Part shown: positions 16,917 to 25,741 of the stretch, one piece after another | Numbering within the stretch: the first letter of the stretch is position 1 | Layout: each line of letters starts with the position of its first letter | DNA from: Dyella_B jejuensis | GTDB lineage: Bacteria; Pseudomonadota; Gammaproteobacteria; Xanthomonadales; Rhodanobacteraceae | Assembly (NCBI RefSeq): GCF_044904675.1 | Contig: NZ_JADIKJ010000003.1 | Coordinates: 62,001-126,000, forward strand | Length of the DNA stretch: 64,000 nt | Direction of reading: 5' to 3' | Notes under the pieces: generated by a model | Databases searched by the model: none | What the model saw: only the letters and a program-made list of their open reading frames with translations | What the model was told of the DNA's origin: nothing | Translations under genes and position numbers: made by a program

Positions 16917-17393
16917 TCAAGCGAGCGTTTTTTCGTAGCGGAACGCATCCGAACCGTCTTCGTAGAAGCCTTTCGCGACAGACCCAATGCGGCGATAGCC
17001 CAGGCCTTCATACAGACGGATGGCATTGGCGTTGTCGGTGCGCACCTCCAGCCGCAGGGCCTGGCAACGGCGTTGGCGAGCCGCGGCTTCGGCCGCGTCG
17101 ACCAGCGCCGTGCCCACGCCCTTGCCACGCGCTTCCGGCAGGCTGGCGATCGAGTAAAGCCGCGCCACGCGGCTGCCCTTGCGGAAGAACACCAGCGCCG
17201 TGCCCAGGAAACGGCGGCGGTTGGCGCTGGCGACCAGCACGCGCGCCGAATCGCTGTCCAGATGCCGGCGGAACTGCGCACGGCTGACCCGGTCGCTGTC
17301 GAAAGTAGCTTGCTCCAGCGCGACCAGGTCATCCAGGTCGGAAAGTTCGGCGCGGCGCACCCGCACGGCGGCGGTGGCTGGCGATGGGGTCAT
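16917..17393 (-). CDS. GNAT family N-acetyltransferase, RimI-like
   Basis: I use the ATG at 17393 (158 residues, MTPSPATAAVRVRRAELSDL); the frame stays open 46 codons upstream but without similarity. GNAT motif A with the acetyl-CoA pyrophosphate loop is LPEARGKGVGTALVDAAEAAA (about 90-110), and motif B is RLYEGLGYRRIG. Such enzymes acetylate protein N-termini or small amines. It is divergently arranged with the adjacent RimK-type ligase gene; acetyltransferase and ATP-grasp neighbours of this kind occur elsewhere and suggest a joint modification, substrate unknown. Confidence 0.83.
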   Translation of the reverse strand: MTPSPATAAVRVRRAELSDLDDLVALEQATFDSDRVSRAQFRRHLDSDSARVLVASANRRRFLGTALVFFRKGSRVARLYSIASLPEARGKGVGTALVDAAEAAARQRRCQALRLEVRTDNANAIRLYEGLGYRRIGSVAKGFYEDGSDAFRYEKTLA

Positions 17394-17653
17394 CGGGGTT
17401 CTCGTCGGCAAGCGCCGGGTGCGGGCCGGTCGCGTTTCGAAATCAGCGCGGCACTCTAGTGCACCGCGCGCGGGAAAGCATCCCGCCGAAGTCATCCGCG
17501 TCGCGTCCGCAGGTATTCGCGCGCCACGCATTTAGTTCTGCTTCAGTGCCTGCCCTTGTGCACCTCGCCGAGGTGCAAGACACTGCCGCCTTGCGCTGCG
17601 CCGCCTCGTTCCCCTACGCGACGACGTCTCTTCTGCCGGTCTACTGAGGTGTC

Positions 17654-19138
17654 ATGACCCGACTCGTCATCGTCGTCGAGAAAGCTTCCGATTGGGGCTC
17701 CTATTATCCGTCCGTCGACGTCGTTACCGCGATGGATTACCTGCGCGAACCGGTGGGCGGCGACGATGAGCGCACCCATGTCATCAACCTCTGCCGCAGC
17801 TACAAATACCTGGGTACGGGTTACTACGTATCCTTGCTGGCCGAGGCGCGCGGACACCGCGTGATGCCATCGGTGCGCACGGTAAACGACCTGCGCCGCC
17901 GCTCGCTCTACGGCCTGGCCATCGACGACCTCAACGCCAAGCTCGCCCATTTCTTGCCCGCGGGCGGTCGTGACACGACCGATTTCGGCATCCTGATGTA
18001 CTTTGGCGAGACCGCCTACCCTGCGCTGCAAGACCTGGCGCGGCAGGTGTTCGAAATGTATCCATGCCCTTTGCTGCGCATCGAATTCGAGCGCGAACGG
18101 GTATGGCAGATCAGCTCGATCAAACCGGTGGGGCTGCATACGCTGGACGACGCGCAAGAAGACGCCTTCGCCACCGAATTGGATCGCTTTTCCAAGAAAC
18201 TGTGGCGCAAGCCCCGTGCCAGGCGGCTGTACCGTTATGACCTGGCGATGTTGGTCGATCCCAACGAAGCGATGCCGCCATCGAACAAGAAGGCGCTGAA
18301 ATCCTTCATTGGTGCCGGCAAGGAATTGGGCATCGAAGTCGATCCGATCGGCAAGAACGATTACCAGCGCCTGGCCGAATACGACGGGCTGTTCATTCGC
18401 GAAACCACCGCCAGCGACAACCACACCTACAGTTTCGCGCATCGCGCCGAGCGCGAGGGCATGGTGGTGATCGACGATCCCAGCTCGATCCTGCGCTGCA
18501 CGAACAAGATCTTTCTCAACGATTTGATGGTGTCGCGCAAACTGGCCGTGCCACGCACCGAAATTCTGTATCGCGACGACACCAAGGGTTTGCGCGAGGT
18601 CGCCGGCAAGCTCGGCTATCCGCTGGTGCTGAAGATTCCCGATGGCTCTTTCTCGCGCGGCGTGGTCAAGGTGGAAAGCGAGGACCAGCTCGAGAAGGCC
18701 GCTGGCGAGCTATTCCAGCACAGCGCGCTGCTGCTGGTGCAGGAATTCGTGTATACCGAGTTCGACTGGCGCATTGGCGTGTTGAATCGCGAGCCGCTGT
18801 ATGCGTGCAAGTACTACATGTCGCGCGGCCATTGGCAGATCTACAACCATGGCGCCAAGGGCACGGCCAAATCGGGCGGCTTCGAGACCATTCCGGCCCG
18901 CGATGCGCCGGCTGAAGTGGTCAAGCTGGCGCTCAAGGCCACCAGTGCGGTGGGCGATGGCCTGTACGGCGTGGACCTGAAGCAGGTAGGCGACAAGCCG
19001 GTGGTGATCGAAGTGAACGACAATCCATCGATCGACGCGGGCGTGGAAGATAAGTACCTGGGCGAAGACCTGTACCTGCGCATCATGCAGGAATTCCTGC
19101 GCCGCATGGAGCGCAAGCGACTGGGTATCAACGCCTAG
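17654..19138 (+). CDS. RimK-type ATP-grasp ligase with N-terminal RLAN-like domain
   Basis: The 494-residue protein has an N-terminal domain of about 170 residues (MTRLVIVVEKASDWGSYYPS..., with DERTHVINLCRSYKYLGTGYYVSLLAEARGH-like block) typical of RimK-like ATP-grasp N-terminal (RLAN) proteins, and a C-terminal ATP-grasp domain from about residue 285: the NKIFLNDLMVSRKLAVPRT entry, lysine in YPLVLKIPDGSFSRGVVKV, LLVQEF and Mg-binding VVIEVNDNPSIDAG. ATP-grasp amidoligases join a carboxylate to an amine. Partner is probably the divergent GNAT. The product is unknown. Confidence 0.85.
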   Translation: MTRLVIVVEKASDWGSYYPSVDVVTAMDYLREPVGGDDERTHVINLCRSYKYLGTGYYVSLLAEARGHRVMPSVRTVNDLRRRSLYGLAIDDLNAKLAHFLPAGGRDTTDFGILMYFGETAYPALQDLARQVFEMYPCPLLRIEFERERVWQISSIKPVGLHTLDDAQEDAFATELDRFSKKLWRKPRARRLYRYDLAMLVDPNEAMPPSNKKALKSFIGAGKELGIEVDPIGKNDYQRLAEYDGLFIRETTASDNHTYSFAHRAEREGMVVIDDPSSILRCTNKIFLNDLMVSRKLAVPRTEILYRDDTKGLREVAGKLGYPLVLKIPDGSFSRGVVKVESEDQLEKAAGELFQHSALLLVQEFVYTEFDWRIGVLNREPLYACKYYMSRGHWQIYNHGAKGTAKSGGFETIPARDAPAEVVKLALKATSAVGDGLYGVDLKQVGDKPVVIEVNDNPSIDAGVEDKYLGEDLYLRIMQEFLRRMERKRLGINA

Positions 19139-19166
19139 GCGGAAAGGCTCAAAGGCCGTAGGGATT

Positions 19167-19198
19167 TTCCGGCCTGCCCTTCCATGGGCAGGCCGGAA
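19167..19198. terminator. Strong hairpin after the ATP-grasp gene
   Basis: A 13-bp perfect stem TTCCGGCCTGCCC / GGGCAGGCCGGAA with a 6-base loop begins 28 bp after the stop at 19138. No T tract follows on the plus strand; the bases preceding the stem supply AAAATCCC, so on the minus strand it reads stem then short T-poor sequence. Confidence 0.7.
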
Positions 19199-19325
19199 TA
19201 AGCTGCGCGTTCCCTCGCGCAAGCCGCCGATCGCGACCACTCCTGTATCGATCGACGGACGTTCCCTGGGCGCGGCACTCCGGCCGCACCGGCTCCACTG
19301 CCAGGCGGATAAGAGAACCGGGCCT

Positions 19326-19583
19326 TCAGTGCCAGATCAACGGATGCGCGTTGCGGCGGCGTGGCCTGCGCAAGCGCCACAACTGGCGAAACAGATCCGG
19401 CTGCAGTGTCAGCGCCACCGCGAGCGGCGCCCATAGCAACCAGAACAGCGGCGCCCAGCCGAGCAACTCGGTATGCGCCGGCACCAGCGTGCTGGTCAGC
19501 AGCAGTCCGCCGGCCAGCAGCCACAGCAAGGCAAGGGCAAGCAGCCGCGAACGACGGTCGACATCGGTAGCTTCTGGGCGCAT
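19326..19583 (-). CDS. Small membrane protein, unknown
   Basis: From the ATG at 19583 the product is 85 residues (MRPEATDVDRRSRLLALALL) with two hydrophobic helices (about 14-32 and 40-60) and a strongly basic tail RQLWRLRRPRRRNAHPL. The topology suggests a two-TM inner membrane protein with a cytoplasmic basic tail. It is on its own strand between two rightward genes. No family recognised; could be non-coding, but the hydrophobic pattern and basic inside charge support translation. Confidence 0.5.
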   Translation of the reverse strand: MRPEATDVDRRSRLLALALLWLLAGGLLLTSTLVPAHTELLGWAPLFWLLWAPLAVALTLQPDLFRQLWRLRRPRRRNAHPLIWH

Positions 19584-19729
19584 GGAAGACTCCGGAGCAG
19601 GCGATGGGCCAAGCTTGCGCGGCGGCGGTCTCATAGCTTGCGATGACCTGATTTTGCGCTGCCACCTGCGGCCTGGAGCCGCCGAGCGCTTCGAACACCT
19701 ACAATAAAAAGCCTACGCAGGAGCCGCGC

Positions 19730-20566
19730 ATGTCCTCACCCTTGCAGTTCGCCGTCTTTGGCCACCCGATCGCGCACAGCCTCTCGCCGCCGATCCATCA
19801 GGCCTTCGCGCGGCAATTCGGCATCGAACTGGCTTATCGCACCATCGACGCCCCGCCCTCCACCTTCGCGGACGCGGTGAAGCACTTTTTCGACCACGAA
19901 GGCGGTCGCGGCGCGAACGTCACCCTGCCGCACAAGGCCGCCGCGTTTGCGCTGGCGGACGAACACACGCAAGCCGCCGCACGTGTGGGCACGGCCAACG
20001 TACTGACGCGGCGCCCCGATGGCGGCCTGGTCGCGCACAACACGGATGGTGCCGGCATGGTGCGCGACCTCACCGAACGTCACGGCATCGACCTGCGTGG
20101 GCATGACACGTTGATGCTCGGTGCTGGCGGCGCGGCGCGGGGCGTTGCCTGGTCGCTGTTCGATGCGGGCGTGGCCACGCTTACCATCGTCAACCGCACG
20201 CCCGCGGCGGCGGACGCATTGGCCGATGCGATCGGCGAGCCGGCGCGCGTGCACACGCGCTACTGGGAAGAACTTGGCAACATCGGCAGCTACGACCTGA
20301 TCGTCAATGCCACCTCGGCCGGCACGCTCGGCCAGTCGTTTACCTTGCCGTTTTCGCTGGCCGCCTCGCGCGCGCTTTGCTACGACCTCGGCTATGGCAA
20401 ATCCGCCGTCGGCTTTCTCGCCTGGGCGCGCGCAGCCAACGCGCTGTACGCCTATGACGGCCTGGGCATGTTGATCGAGACCGCCGCCGATGCGTTCGAA
20501 CTGTGGCACGGCAAGCGGCCCGACACCGAACCGGTCTACCAGTCGCTTCGCGCGCAGGGTTCGTGA
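19730..20566 (+). CDS. aroE: Shikimate dehydrogenase
   Basis: The 278-residue protein starts MSSPLQFAVFGHPIAHSLSPPIHQ, the shikimate-binding SxSPxxH block. The catalytic Lys is in GANVTLPHKAAAF (near residue 65) and Asp in NTDGAGMVRDL (near 105). The NADP-binding Rossmann loop is MLGAGGAARGVAWSL, with the NRT dinucleotide-phosphate motif after. It reduces 3-dehydroshikimate with NADPH in aromatic amino acid synthesis. A YkgJ-type gene follows one base after the stop. Confidence 0.96.
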   Translation: MSSPLQFAVFGHPIAHSLSPPIHQAFARQFGIELAYRTIDAPPSTFADAVKHFFDHEGGRGANVTLPHKAAAFALADEHTQAAARVGTANVLTRRPDGGLVAHNTDGAGMVRDLTERHGIDLRGHDTLMLGAGGAARGVAWSLFDAGVATLTIVNRTPAAADALADAIGEPARVHTRYWEELGNIGSYDLIVNATSAGTLGQSFTLPFSLAASRALCYDLGYGKSAVGFLAWARAANALYAYDGLGMLIETAADAFELWHGKRPDTEPVYQSLRAQGS

Positions 20567-20567
20567 C

Positions 20568-20831
20568 ATGGGCCTGCGTTGCCGTGCCGGCTGCGGAGCT
20601 TGCTGCATCGCGCCGTCCATCAGCTCATCCATTCCTGGCATGCCGCACGGCAAGCCCGCCGGGATCCGCTGTATCCAGCTGACCGCCGACAACCGTTGCG
20701 CGCTATTCGGCGACCCGCGTCGTCCGGCAGTGTGCGCCCGTCTGCAGGCCGAGCCGGCCATGTGCGGCGACGATAGCCAACGCGCGTTGCAGTGGCTGGC
20801 GCGACTGGAAGCCGCTGCCCGCGCCGCCTGA
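20568..20831 (+). CDS. YkgJ-family cysteine cluster protein
   Basis: The ATG at 20568 follows the aroE stop (20564-20566) by one base, so the two are translationally linked. The 87-residue product carries eight cysteines, arranged as CRAGCGACC near the N-terminus and CIQL...CALF...CARL...CG later, matching the YkgJ (UPF0153) family presumed to bind a zinc or iron-sulfur cluster. Function is unproven. Pairing with aroE is frequent in related genomes as far as I recall. Confidence 0.85.
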   Translation: MGLRCRAGCGACCIAPSISSSIPGMPHGKPAGIRCIQLTADNRCALFGDPRRPAVCARLQAEPAMCGDDSQRALQWLARLEAAARAA

Positions 20832-20909
20832 GCTGCCAGTTTGGCATTTCCAATACCGGCTCATGCTAGCGTGGTCGGACAGGGGGCATCACTTGCGGGG
20901 AGTTGAGCA

Positions 20910-22682
20910 ATGTTGCCGATGGGGCGTTTCAGTCAGTGCCTGGCCGCAGCCGGGCTTTCGTTGTTTTTTGCCGGGGTGGCGCAAGCGGCGCCGGCCAGCA
21001 GCAATCCGGTCGGTTCGGCCAATGTGACCGTCGCCGATCCAACCGTGCCGCGTCCGCCGGGCCAGCCGTGCGTGGTACAGCTTTTCAGCAATGACACCTT
21101 CGATGATTTCAGTCCGCGGCCTTACAGCTATGCGCCGCCTGCGGGCTGCGGTACGCATTGGTCCAAGGTGGTGCTGGAGGCGGATTTCTCGGTGACCGCC
21201 GGGGTCCAGTACGACCGCACTGCCACCTTGTTCCTTGGCGGCGTCAACCTCTACTTCGGCACCACCCAGGAGCCCGCTTCTGATCTTGCACCAAGCTGGC
21301 ACGTGGAGCGCGACCTGACCGACTACAGCGCCCTGTTCCGCAATCCGGCCCAGGGACAGGCGCTTATCGGCAATATCGTCAACAGCACCTATACCGGTGT
21401 GATCCATGGCAGCGCCCGGCTGCTGTTCTATCCGGCGTCCGTGCTGGCGCCCGCCGCCGCGGTGCCCGATGCGGTGTACCCGCTTGGCAGCGATCCGATC
21501 GGCAGCACGGTCGAGCTGGATAATTCCAGCAGCCAGCTGGCGGCCACGCTCAGCCTGCCACGCAATGTGGAGCGCGCCTACCTGGATGTCTTCACGCAAA
21601 GCCAGAATGCCGACGAGTTCTGGTACACCTGCGTGCCAGACGCCTACACCAGTGAAACGGGCGAGTGCGGCGGCGGCAATTTCCGTGAAGCCGAAATCAG
21701 TATCGACGGGCAGCCCGCCGGCGTAGCGCCGGTATATCCGTGGATCTACACCGGCGGCGTCGATCTTTTCATCTGGAAGCCCACGCCCGGCGTGCAGACA
21801 CTCAACTTCATGCCCTACCGCGTCGACCTGACGCCGTTCGCCGGCATCCTTAGCAACGGCTCGCCGCATACGGTTGCGGTCAGCGTGCAAGGTGCCAACA
21901 ACTACTTTTCCGCCACCGCCAGCCTGCTGGTCTACCAGGATGCCCGCGCCAAGCAGGTCAGCGGACAAGTGCTGCGCAATACGCTGGCCAACCAGCCGCC
22001 GACGCCGACCATCGGCAGCACGCTCAGCCAGGATCCGTCTGGCGATGTCACCGGCGATATCACCACCAACCTGAGCCGCCATTTCGTAATCGAAGGCTAC
22101 GTCAATACCTCGCATGGCCGCGTGGATACCACGGTGAACCAGACGGTGGTATTCGCCGACACGCAAGGCTTTACGATCAATCCCACCACCTACGACCAGA
22201 CCAGCGACCAGCTGACCACGGTGGAGGGCAGCAGCCGCAGCACGATCGGCGCATTGGTCAGCGGCGAGTTCGACGAAAGTTTCAGTTACCCGCTGCACGT
22301 GGAATCCAATCAGGCGGTGGTGGCGAATGGCAATTCCACCATCCTGACCACGATCCGCCAGGGTTACGACCAACACACGGCATTGAGCATCGAAGGACTG
22401 AAGCTGTACTCGGCCGATGTGCACAATCAGGTCGAGGGCGTCGATACGCTGGACCTGGATGCCAGCTACGACATCCTCGGCCACAGCGGCCAGCAGACCA
22501 CGCAGGAGTTTGCGTTCAAGGATTCACTGGGTGGTTGCTATCGCAGCAGTGTCAGTTCAGCGAACAACGTGGTCACCGCCTATACCAGCGGGAAGGGCTG
22601 CCCGGGGCAGCGTAACCGAGTGTTCTGGTTCAGCCATCCGGATGGTTCGCCTTACCTCGGCGACACGTTGCTGGGCTGGTAA
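20910..22682 (+). CDS. Secreted PNGase A-like peptide N-glycan amidase
   Basis: The 590-residue protein has a Sec signal (cleavage near AQA at residue 26) and resembles the peptide-N4-(N-acetyl-beta-glucosaminyl)asparagine amidase A family: QLFSNDTFDDF, CGTHWSKVVLEADFSV, the YDRTATLFLGGVNLYFGTTQEP block (about 100-120) and WHVERDLTDYSALF. This family removes N-glycans by hydrolysing the Asn-glycan amide bond; plant-associated Xanthomonadales use such activities on host glycoproteins. The C-terminal half is beta-rich and unassigned. It has its own terminator; no glycan-uptake genes are adjacent. Confidence 0.82.
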   Translation: MLPMGRFSQCLAAAGLSLFFAGVAQAAPASSNPVGSANVTVADPTVPRPPGQPCVVQLFSNDTFDDFSPRPYSYAPPAGCGTHWSKVVLEADFSVTAGVQYDRTATLFLGGVNLYFGTTQEPASDLAPSWHVERDLTDYSALFRNPAQGQALIGNIVNSTYTGVIHGSARLLFYPASVLAPAAAVPDAVYPLGSDPIGSTVELDNSSSQLAATLSLPRNVERAYLDVFTQSQNADEFWYTCVPDAYTSETGECGGGNFREAEISIDGQPAGVAPVYPWIYTGGVDLFIWKPTPGVQTLNFMPYRVDLTPFAGILSNGSPHTVAVSVQGANNYFSATASLLVYQDARAKQVSGQVLRNTLANQPPTPTIGSTLSQDPSGDVTGDITTNLSRHFVIEGYVNTSHGRVDTTVNQTVVFADTQGFTINPTTYDQTSDQLTTVEGSSRSTIGALVSGEFDESFSYPLHVESNQAVVANGNSTILTTIRQGYDQHTALSIEGLKLYSADVHNQVEGVDTLDLDASYDILGHSGQQTTQEFAFKDSLGGCYRSSVSSANNVVTAYTSGKGCPGQRNRVFWFSHPDGSPYLGDTLLGW

Positions 22683-22694
22683 TGCATGGCCGAT

Positions 22695-22719
22695 GCCTCC
22701 TCGGATAGTCCGGGGAGGC
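22695..22719 (+). terminator. Terminator of the PNGase-like gene
   Basis: Stem GCCTCCTCGGA / TCCGGGGAGGC (11 pairs including one G-T) with a TAG loop lies 13 bp after the stop and is followed by a T-rich stretch GTTAGTTTTG. Confidence 0.75.
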
Positions 22720-22781
22720 GTCGCCATGTTAGTTTTGTCGGTATATGACAGAGCACTTCGCTCGATGGAGTCCCTACCGAT

Positions 22782-23081
22782 ATGCGTACACGTCTGCTTG
22801 CCCTCACCGTCCTTGGCATGGCCGTCGCCCTTGCCGGATGCCATCACGGCGGCGCGCGTCCGGACGGTACACGAGTCGACAAGGGCGGCGTAACCAACGT
22901 GGCTTCGTTCGAGTCCTTCATCGCCACGCATCCCACCGCGGCTCAGTTCAAGGCGTTGTACCCAGGCGTGCAACTGATGCTTCCGGGCACGATCAGCACG
23001 ATGGAAATTCGCTACGACAACAGCCGCTTTTTCCCGGAGCTGGATAAGGACGGCCGCATCGTTGGCGGCGATTTCCACTAA
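22782..23081 (+). CDS. Small lipoprotein, unknown function
   Basis: The 99-residue product has a lipoprotein signal peptide with lipobox LAGC (Cys at residue 20) followed by HHGG. The mature part contains THPTAAQFKALYPGVQLMLPGT and a conserved-looking MEIRYDNSRFFPELDKDGRIVGGDF tail. The absence of Asp after Cys favours outer membrane sorting. No family recognised. Confidence 0.78.
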   Translation: MRTRLLALTVLGMAVALAGCHHGGARPDGTRVDKGGVTNVASFESFIATHPTAAQFKALYPGVQLMLPGTISTMEIRYDNSRFFPELDKDGRIVGGDFH

Positions 23082-23214
23082 GTCGCGAGGGCACTGTCAT
23101 ATTCGATGGCCCGGGTCATTGGGCTGACACATTGCATGATTAAGCTGGCGCGGTAGCGGCAGCCGCCCTGATCCCCGGACGGCTGCATTTCCATGCAATG
23201 CAGCGCGGGTCAGC

Positions 23215-23718
23215 ATGCCTCCTTCCCCTTCCACCACACCGCACCGGCGCGGATTGCTCTTTGTCGCATCGGCCGCGATCGTTGCGATCGCCGGTGGCGG
23301 ATTCTGGTTGGCGCATGCGTCGATAAGTGGCCAACCGGCCGGTCATGCCGCCAATGACGGCAGCGATGTCGGCGTGATGATGGGCCTGGCCGACACGGCC
23401 TATCGCGATCAGCACCTGATCGCTCCGGTCGGCAGCAACGTCTACGAGTTCTACTTCAGCGTGTTGCAGCTCGACCCGAATAACGCGGTGGCCCAGCAAC
23501 GCCTGCACGATGCGTTCAAGCCGGCCTGCGACGTCGTGGAAAACACCATCAACGCGGGCGACCTCGACGAGGCGCAGCGCGAACTTTCCCTGCTGCGCAT
23601 GTACGACCCGCGCAACTACAAGCTCGCCCTGCTCGGTGGCGTGCTCGATGCGCAGCGCGTGATCGAGCGCCGCCGTCATGAAGCCGAGGCGGCGCGGATC
23701 CAGGCAGCAGGCGGATAA
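23215..23718 (+). CDS. Membrane-anchored periplasmic helical protein, TPR-like
   Basis: The 167-residue protein has one N-terminal membrane helix (about residues 13-32), then a linker and paired helices: ADTAYRDQHLIAPVGSNVYEFY, VLQLDPNNAVAQQRLHDAF and AGDLDEAQRELSLLRMYDPRNYKLALLGG. The NPNNAxA-type turns resemble tetratricopeptide repeats, as found before the C-terminal domain of some TonB-like proteins in this family, but no TonB domain is present. Role unknown. It is the last GC-rich gene before the AT-rich island. Confidence 0.65.
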   Translation: MPPSPSTTPHRRGLLFVASAAIVAIAGGGFWLAHASISGQPAGHAANDGSDVGVMMGLADTAYRDQHLIAPVGSNVYEFYFSVLQLDPNNAVAQQRLHDAFKPACDVVENTINAGDLDEAQRELSLLRMYDPRNYKLALLGGVLDAQRVIERRRHEAEAARIQAAGG

Positions 23719-23757
23719 ATACAAGAAGGCGGCTAAGCTTATACGCGCGTGGGACTG

Positions 23758-24495
23758 CTAAACAGAGGCTTCCGACATGATACCCATCACCTCAGCTTCG
23801 AATTGACGCTGCGTTATACCTGCATTCTTAATATCAGGCAGATGCCAGGACCGCACAATAGCTCCTCCATGCAATAACAAAGCATCAGAGCAAAATTCGT
23901 AAACGACATCTATTGCATGTGTCGCCATGATCACGGTTTTCGAACCTTCTCGGACAAGCTCGTCCATAACCTGCTTAAGGTGCCACGCGCTCATCGGATC
24001 GAGTCCATTGATAGACTCATCCAGCACTAGGACAGAAGGATTACCTATCAAAGCACCCAGAATCCCGATTTTTTTACGTGTGCCATACGAGTAACGGCCG
24101 ATGGTCTCATTTAGCCATGGCTCGACGTGAAACGCCTTGATCAATCGATCGGATAAATCGTTCGGCAGCGCGTTGCGGATGGAGGCCATTAATTCTAGAA
24201 ACTGAAGTCCGGTAAGTTCTTTAGGTAGCTCGCTTGAGTCCAGCGCATAACCAAACTGCGATTTCGCTCGAACAGGATCTAAGCTAAGGCTGACCCCATT
24301 AATGGAAATATCCCCTTCTTTGAACGGGACTTGGCCTGTAATAGCTCTCAGAAGAGTGCTTTTGCCACAACCGTTTGCACCCAGAACTCCCACCCAGCTG
24401 CCAGACCCACAACACAAGCTAACATTTTTCAGCACCTCATGCTCACCGTATGAAACCGAAATATCGGCGGCTACGATAAGATTAGATGCAGACAT
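23758..24495 (-). CDS. ABC transporter ATP-binding protein of peptide cassette
   Basis: I prefer the ATG at 24495 (245 residues) over a GTG three codons upstream. Walker A is LGANGCGKST, the signature is the YSYGTRKKIGIL form found in ABC-2 type exporters, Walker B is SVLVLDESINGLDP and the H-loop ATHAID. It overlaps the 3' end of the permease gene by about 14 bp, so the two are coupled. It has no membrane or peptidase domain. In context it should power export of the cassette peptide or protect the producer from it; substrate is inferred only from neighbours. Confidence 0.88.
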   Translation of the reverse strand: MSASNLIVAADISVSYGEHEVLKNVSLCCGSGSWVGVLGANGCGKSTLLRAITGQVPFKEGDISINGVSLSLDPVRAKSQFGYALDSSELPKELTGLQFLELMASIRNALPNDLSDRLIKAFHVEPWLNETIGRYSYGTRKKIGILGALIGNPSVLVLDESINGLDPMSAWHLKQVMDELVREGSKTVIMATHAIDVVYEFCSDALLLHGGAIVRSWHLPDIKNAGITQRQFEAEVMGIMSEASV

Positions 24496-25720
24496 AACGT
24501 TCACGCCCCAGCCGATAAAGCAATGCTGCGATTACAGGGAACGACAGCAAACCAAAAATACCAACTACTTGTATGGACATGGCAAGTAGTAAAGTCGCCG
24601 ACAAATACATTAAATTTCCTCTTAATCTTGATTTTCTAGAAGTCGCCAGACAGAGAGCAAATAGAGCATTGGCCGCTATGAGGATAGCCGCCATTATCAT
24701 CATAACGATGGGTGAGGCCGGTCGTATCAAAAGACCGACGAAAGCGAACATCAGGTATACGATCAGAGAAACAATCAACGGTGTTTTGATCGATACAGCT
24801 AATAGCGTTGAGAAGTCGATAGGGCTAGTAACGACCGATGGATTATTCCATGGCTCGAGGCTAAATATAACCATGAACATCATGTGCGAAAAAAGAGCGC
24901 CAGCTGCAACAGTGGCGAGATCCGTTTCGTAGCAGAAGTCTACTAGTGTTGCACTACCAAGGACCAACAACCCATAAACCCAGTACATTGCAAGATTCCG
25001 CGTTGCGAATGCAAGACGATATTGCCATTTTCCCAGCCACTTGCCACGGCGATGTTCCAAGAAAGAAAAATTTAGTGATTTATGATCTTTAAATATTGAT
25101 GCAGACTGATCATTCGTTACGAATGATGCGGACGACGCCCAGAAAATTATCCCGGAATTAAAGGAAAGCAGGTTATGTTCGCGGATATAGCGCATAATTT
25201 GTCGACGGTGATGTTCAACACCAGAAAAACTTCCGCTTACAGCAGAAAAAAACCAAATTAGAAAGACGTATAGGGCACGAAAAGCAGGGATGGTTCCGTA
25301 AGCAATAGCCGCCACGATTCCCAAGGCAGTAAGATTAAAAAGGTAATTTCGCAATGCAAAGAAAAATGAGGCGGACGCACGTTGCTCGTCACTAATCTCC
25401 AATGCATTCGTCCACTGACCATAACATCGCGTTATCGCGTGTCGAATTGATTGGCTAGTAATGTGATGCATGGCGAAAAAAAATATGGCGCCAGAATACC
25501 ATGCGAGCAGCTCTAATTGATCGGCGCTAAGTCTTCTGAGCTGGTTACAGACGGCAAAAAAAATCGCGAAGGTTGCAAGCGCAAAAATGAAAAATAGCAT
25601 GAAGCGGTAAGACCTTCCGCCCGGCTCTGTTGACCAACGCTTAAGTGTATTTTTGAGTGCAAGCTGATCTGCGCGAACTAACGGATTGCCGGATTGCAAA
25701 AAAATATTCAACTTCAACAA
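24482..25720 (-). CDS. ABC-2-type permease of peptide cassette
   Basis: The 412-residue protein is strongly hydrophobic with about ten predicted membrane helices (clusters near 40-60, 72-88, 125-160, 240-290, 315-345, 355-410). No ATG lies near the expected N-terminus; translation probably begins at a TTG at 25720 or 25711, preceded by GGGAG. It begins 21 bp after the peptide gene and overlaps the ATPase gene. Sequence family not recognised beyond an ABC exporter permease. Codon use is AT-rich like the rest of the island. Confidence 0.78.
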   Translation of the reverse strand: MLKLNIFLQSGNPLVRADQLALKNTLKRWSTEPGGRSYRFMLFFIFALATFAIFFAVCNQLRRLSADQLELLAWYSGAIFFFAMHHITSQSIRHAITRCYGQWTNALEISDEQRASASFFFALRNYLFNLTALGIVAAIAYGTIPAFRALYVFLIWFFSAVSGSFSGVEHHRRQIMRYIREHNLLSFNSGIIFWASSASFVTNDQSASIFKDHKSLNFSFLEHRRGKWLGKWQYRLAFATRNLAMYWVYGLLVLGSATLVDFCYETDLATVAAGALFSHMMFMVIFSLEPWNNPSVVTSPIDFSTLLAVSIKTPLIVSLIVYLMFAFVGLLIRPASPIVMMIMAAILIAANALFALCLATSRKSRLRGNLMYLSATLLLAMSIQVVGIFGLLSFPVIAALLYRLGRERYVCI

Positions 25721-25741
25721 TCTCCCAATATTCCTTTTGCC

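Noticed and set aside
17556..17579. Hairpin TGCACCTC/GAGGTGCA upstream of the ATP-grasp gene
   Set aside because: An 8-bp stem in the leader may be incidental; no T tract and no matching attenuator features.
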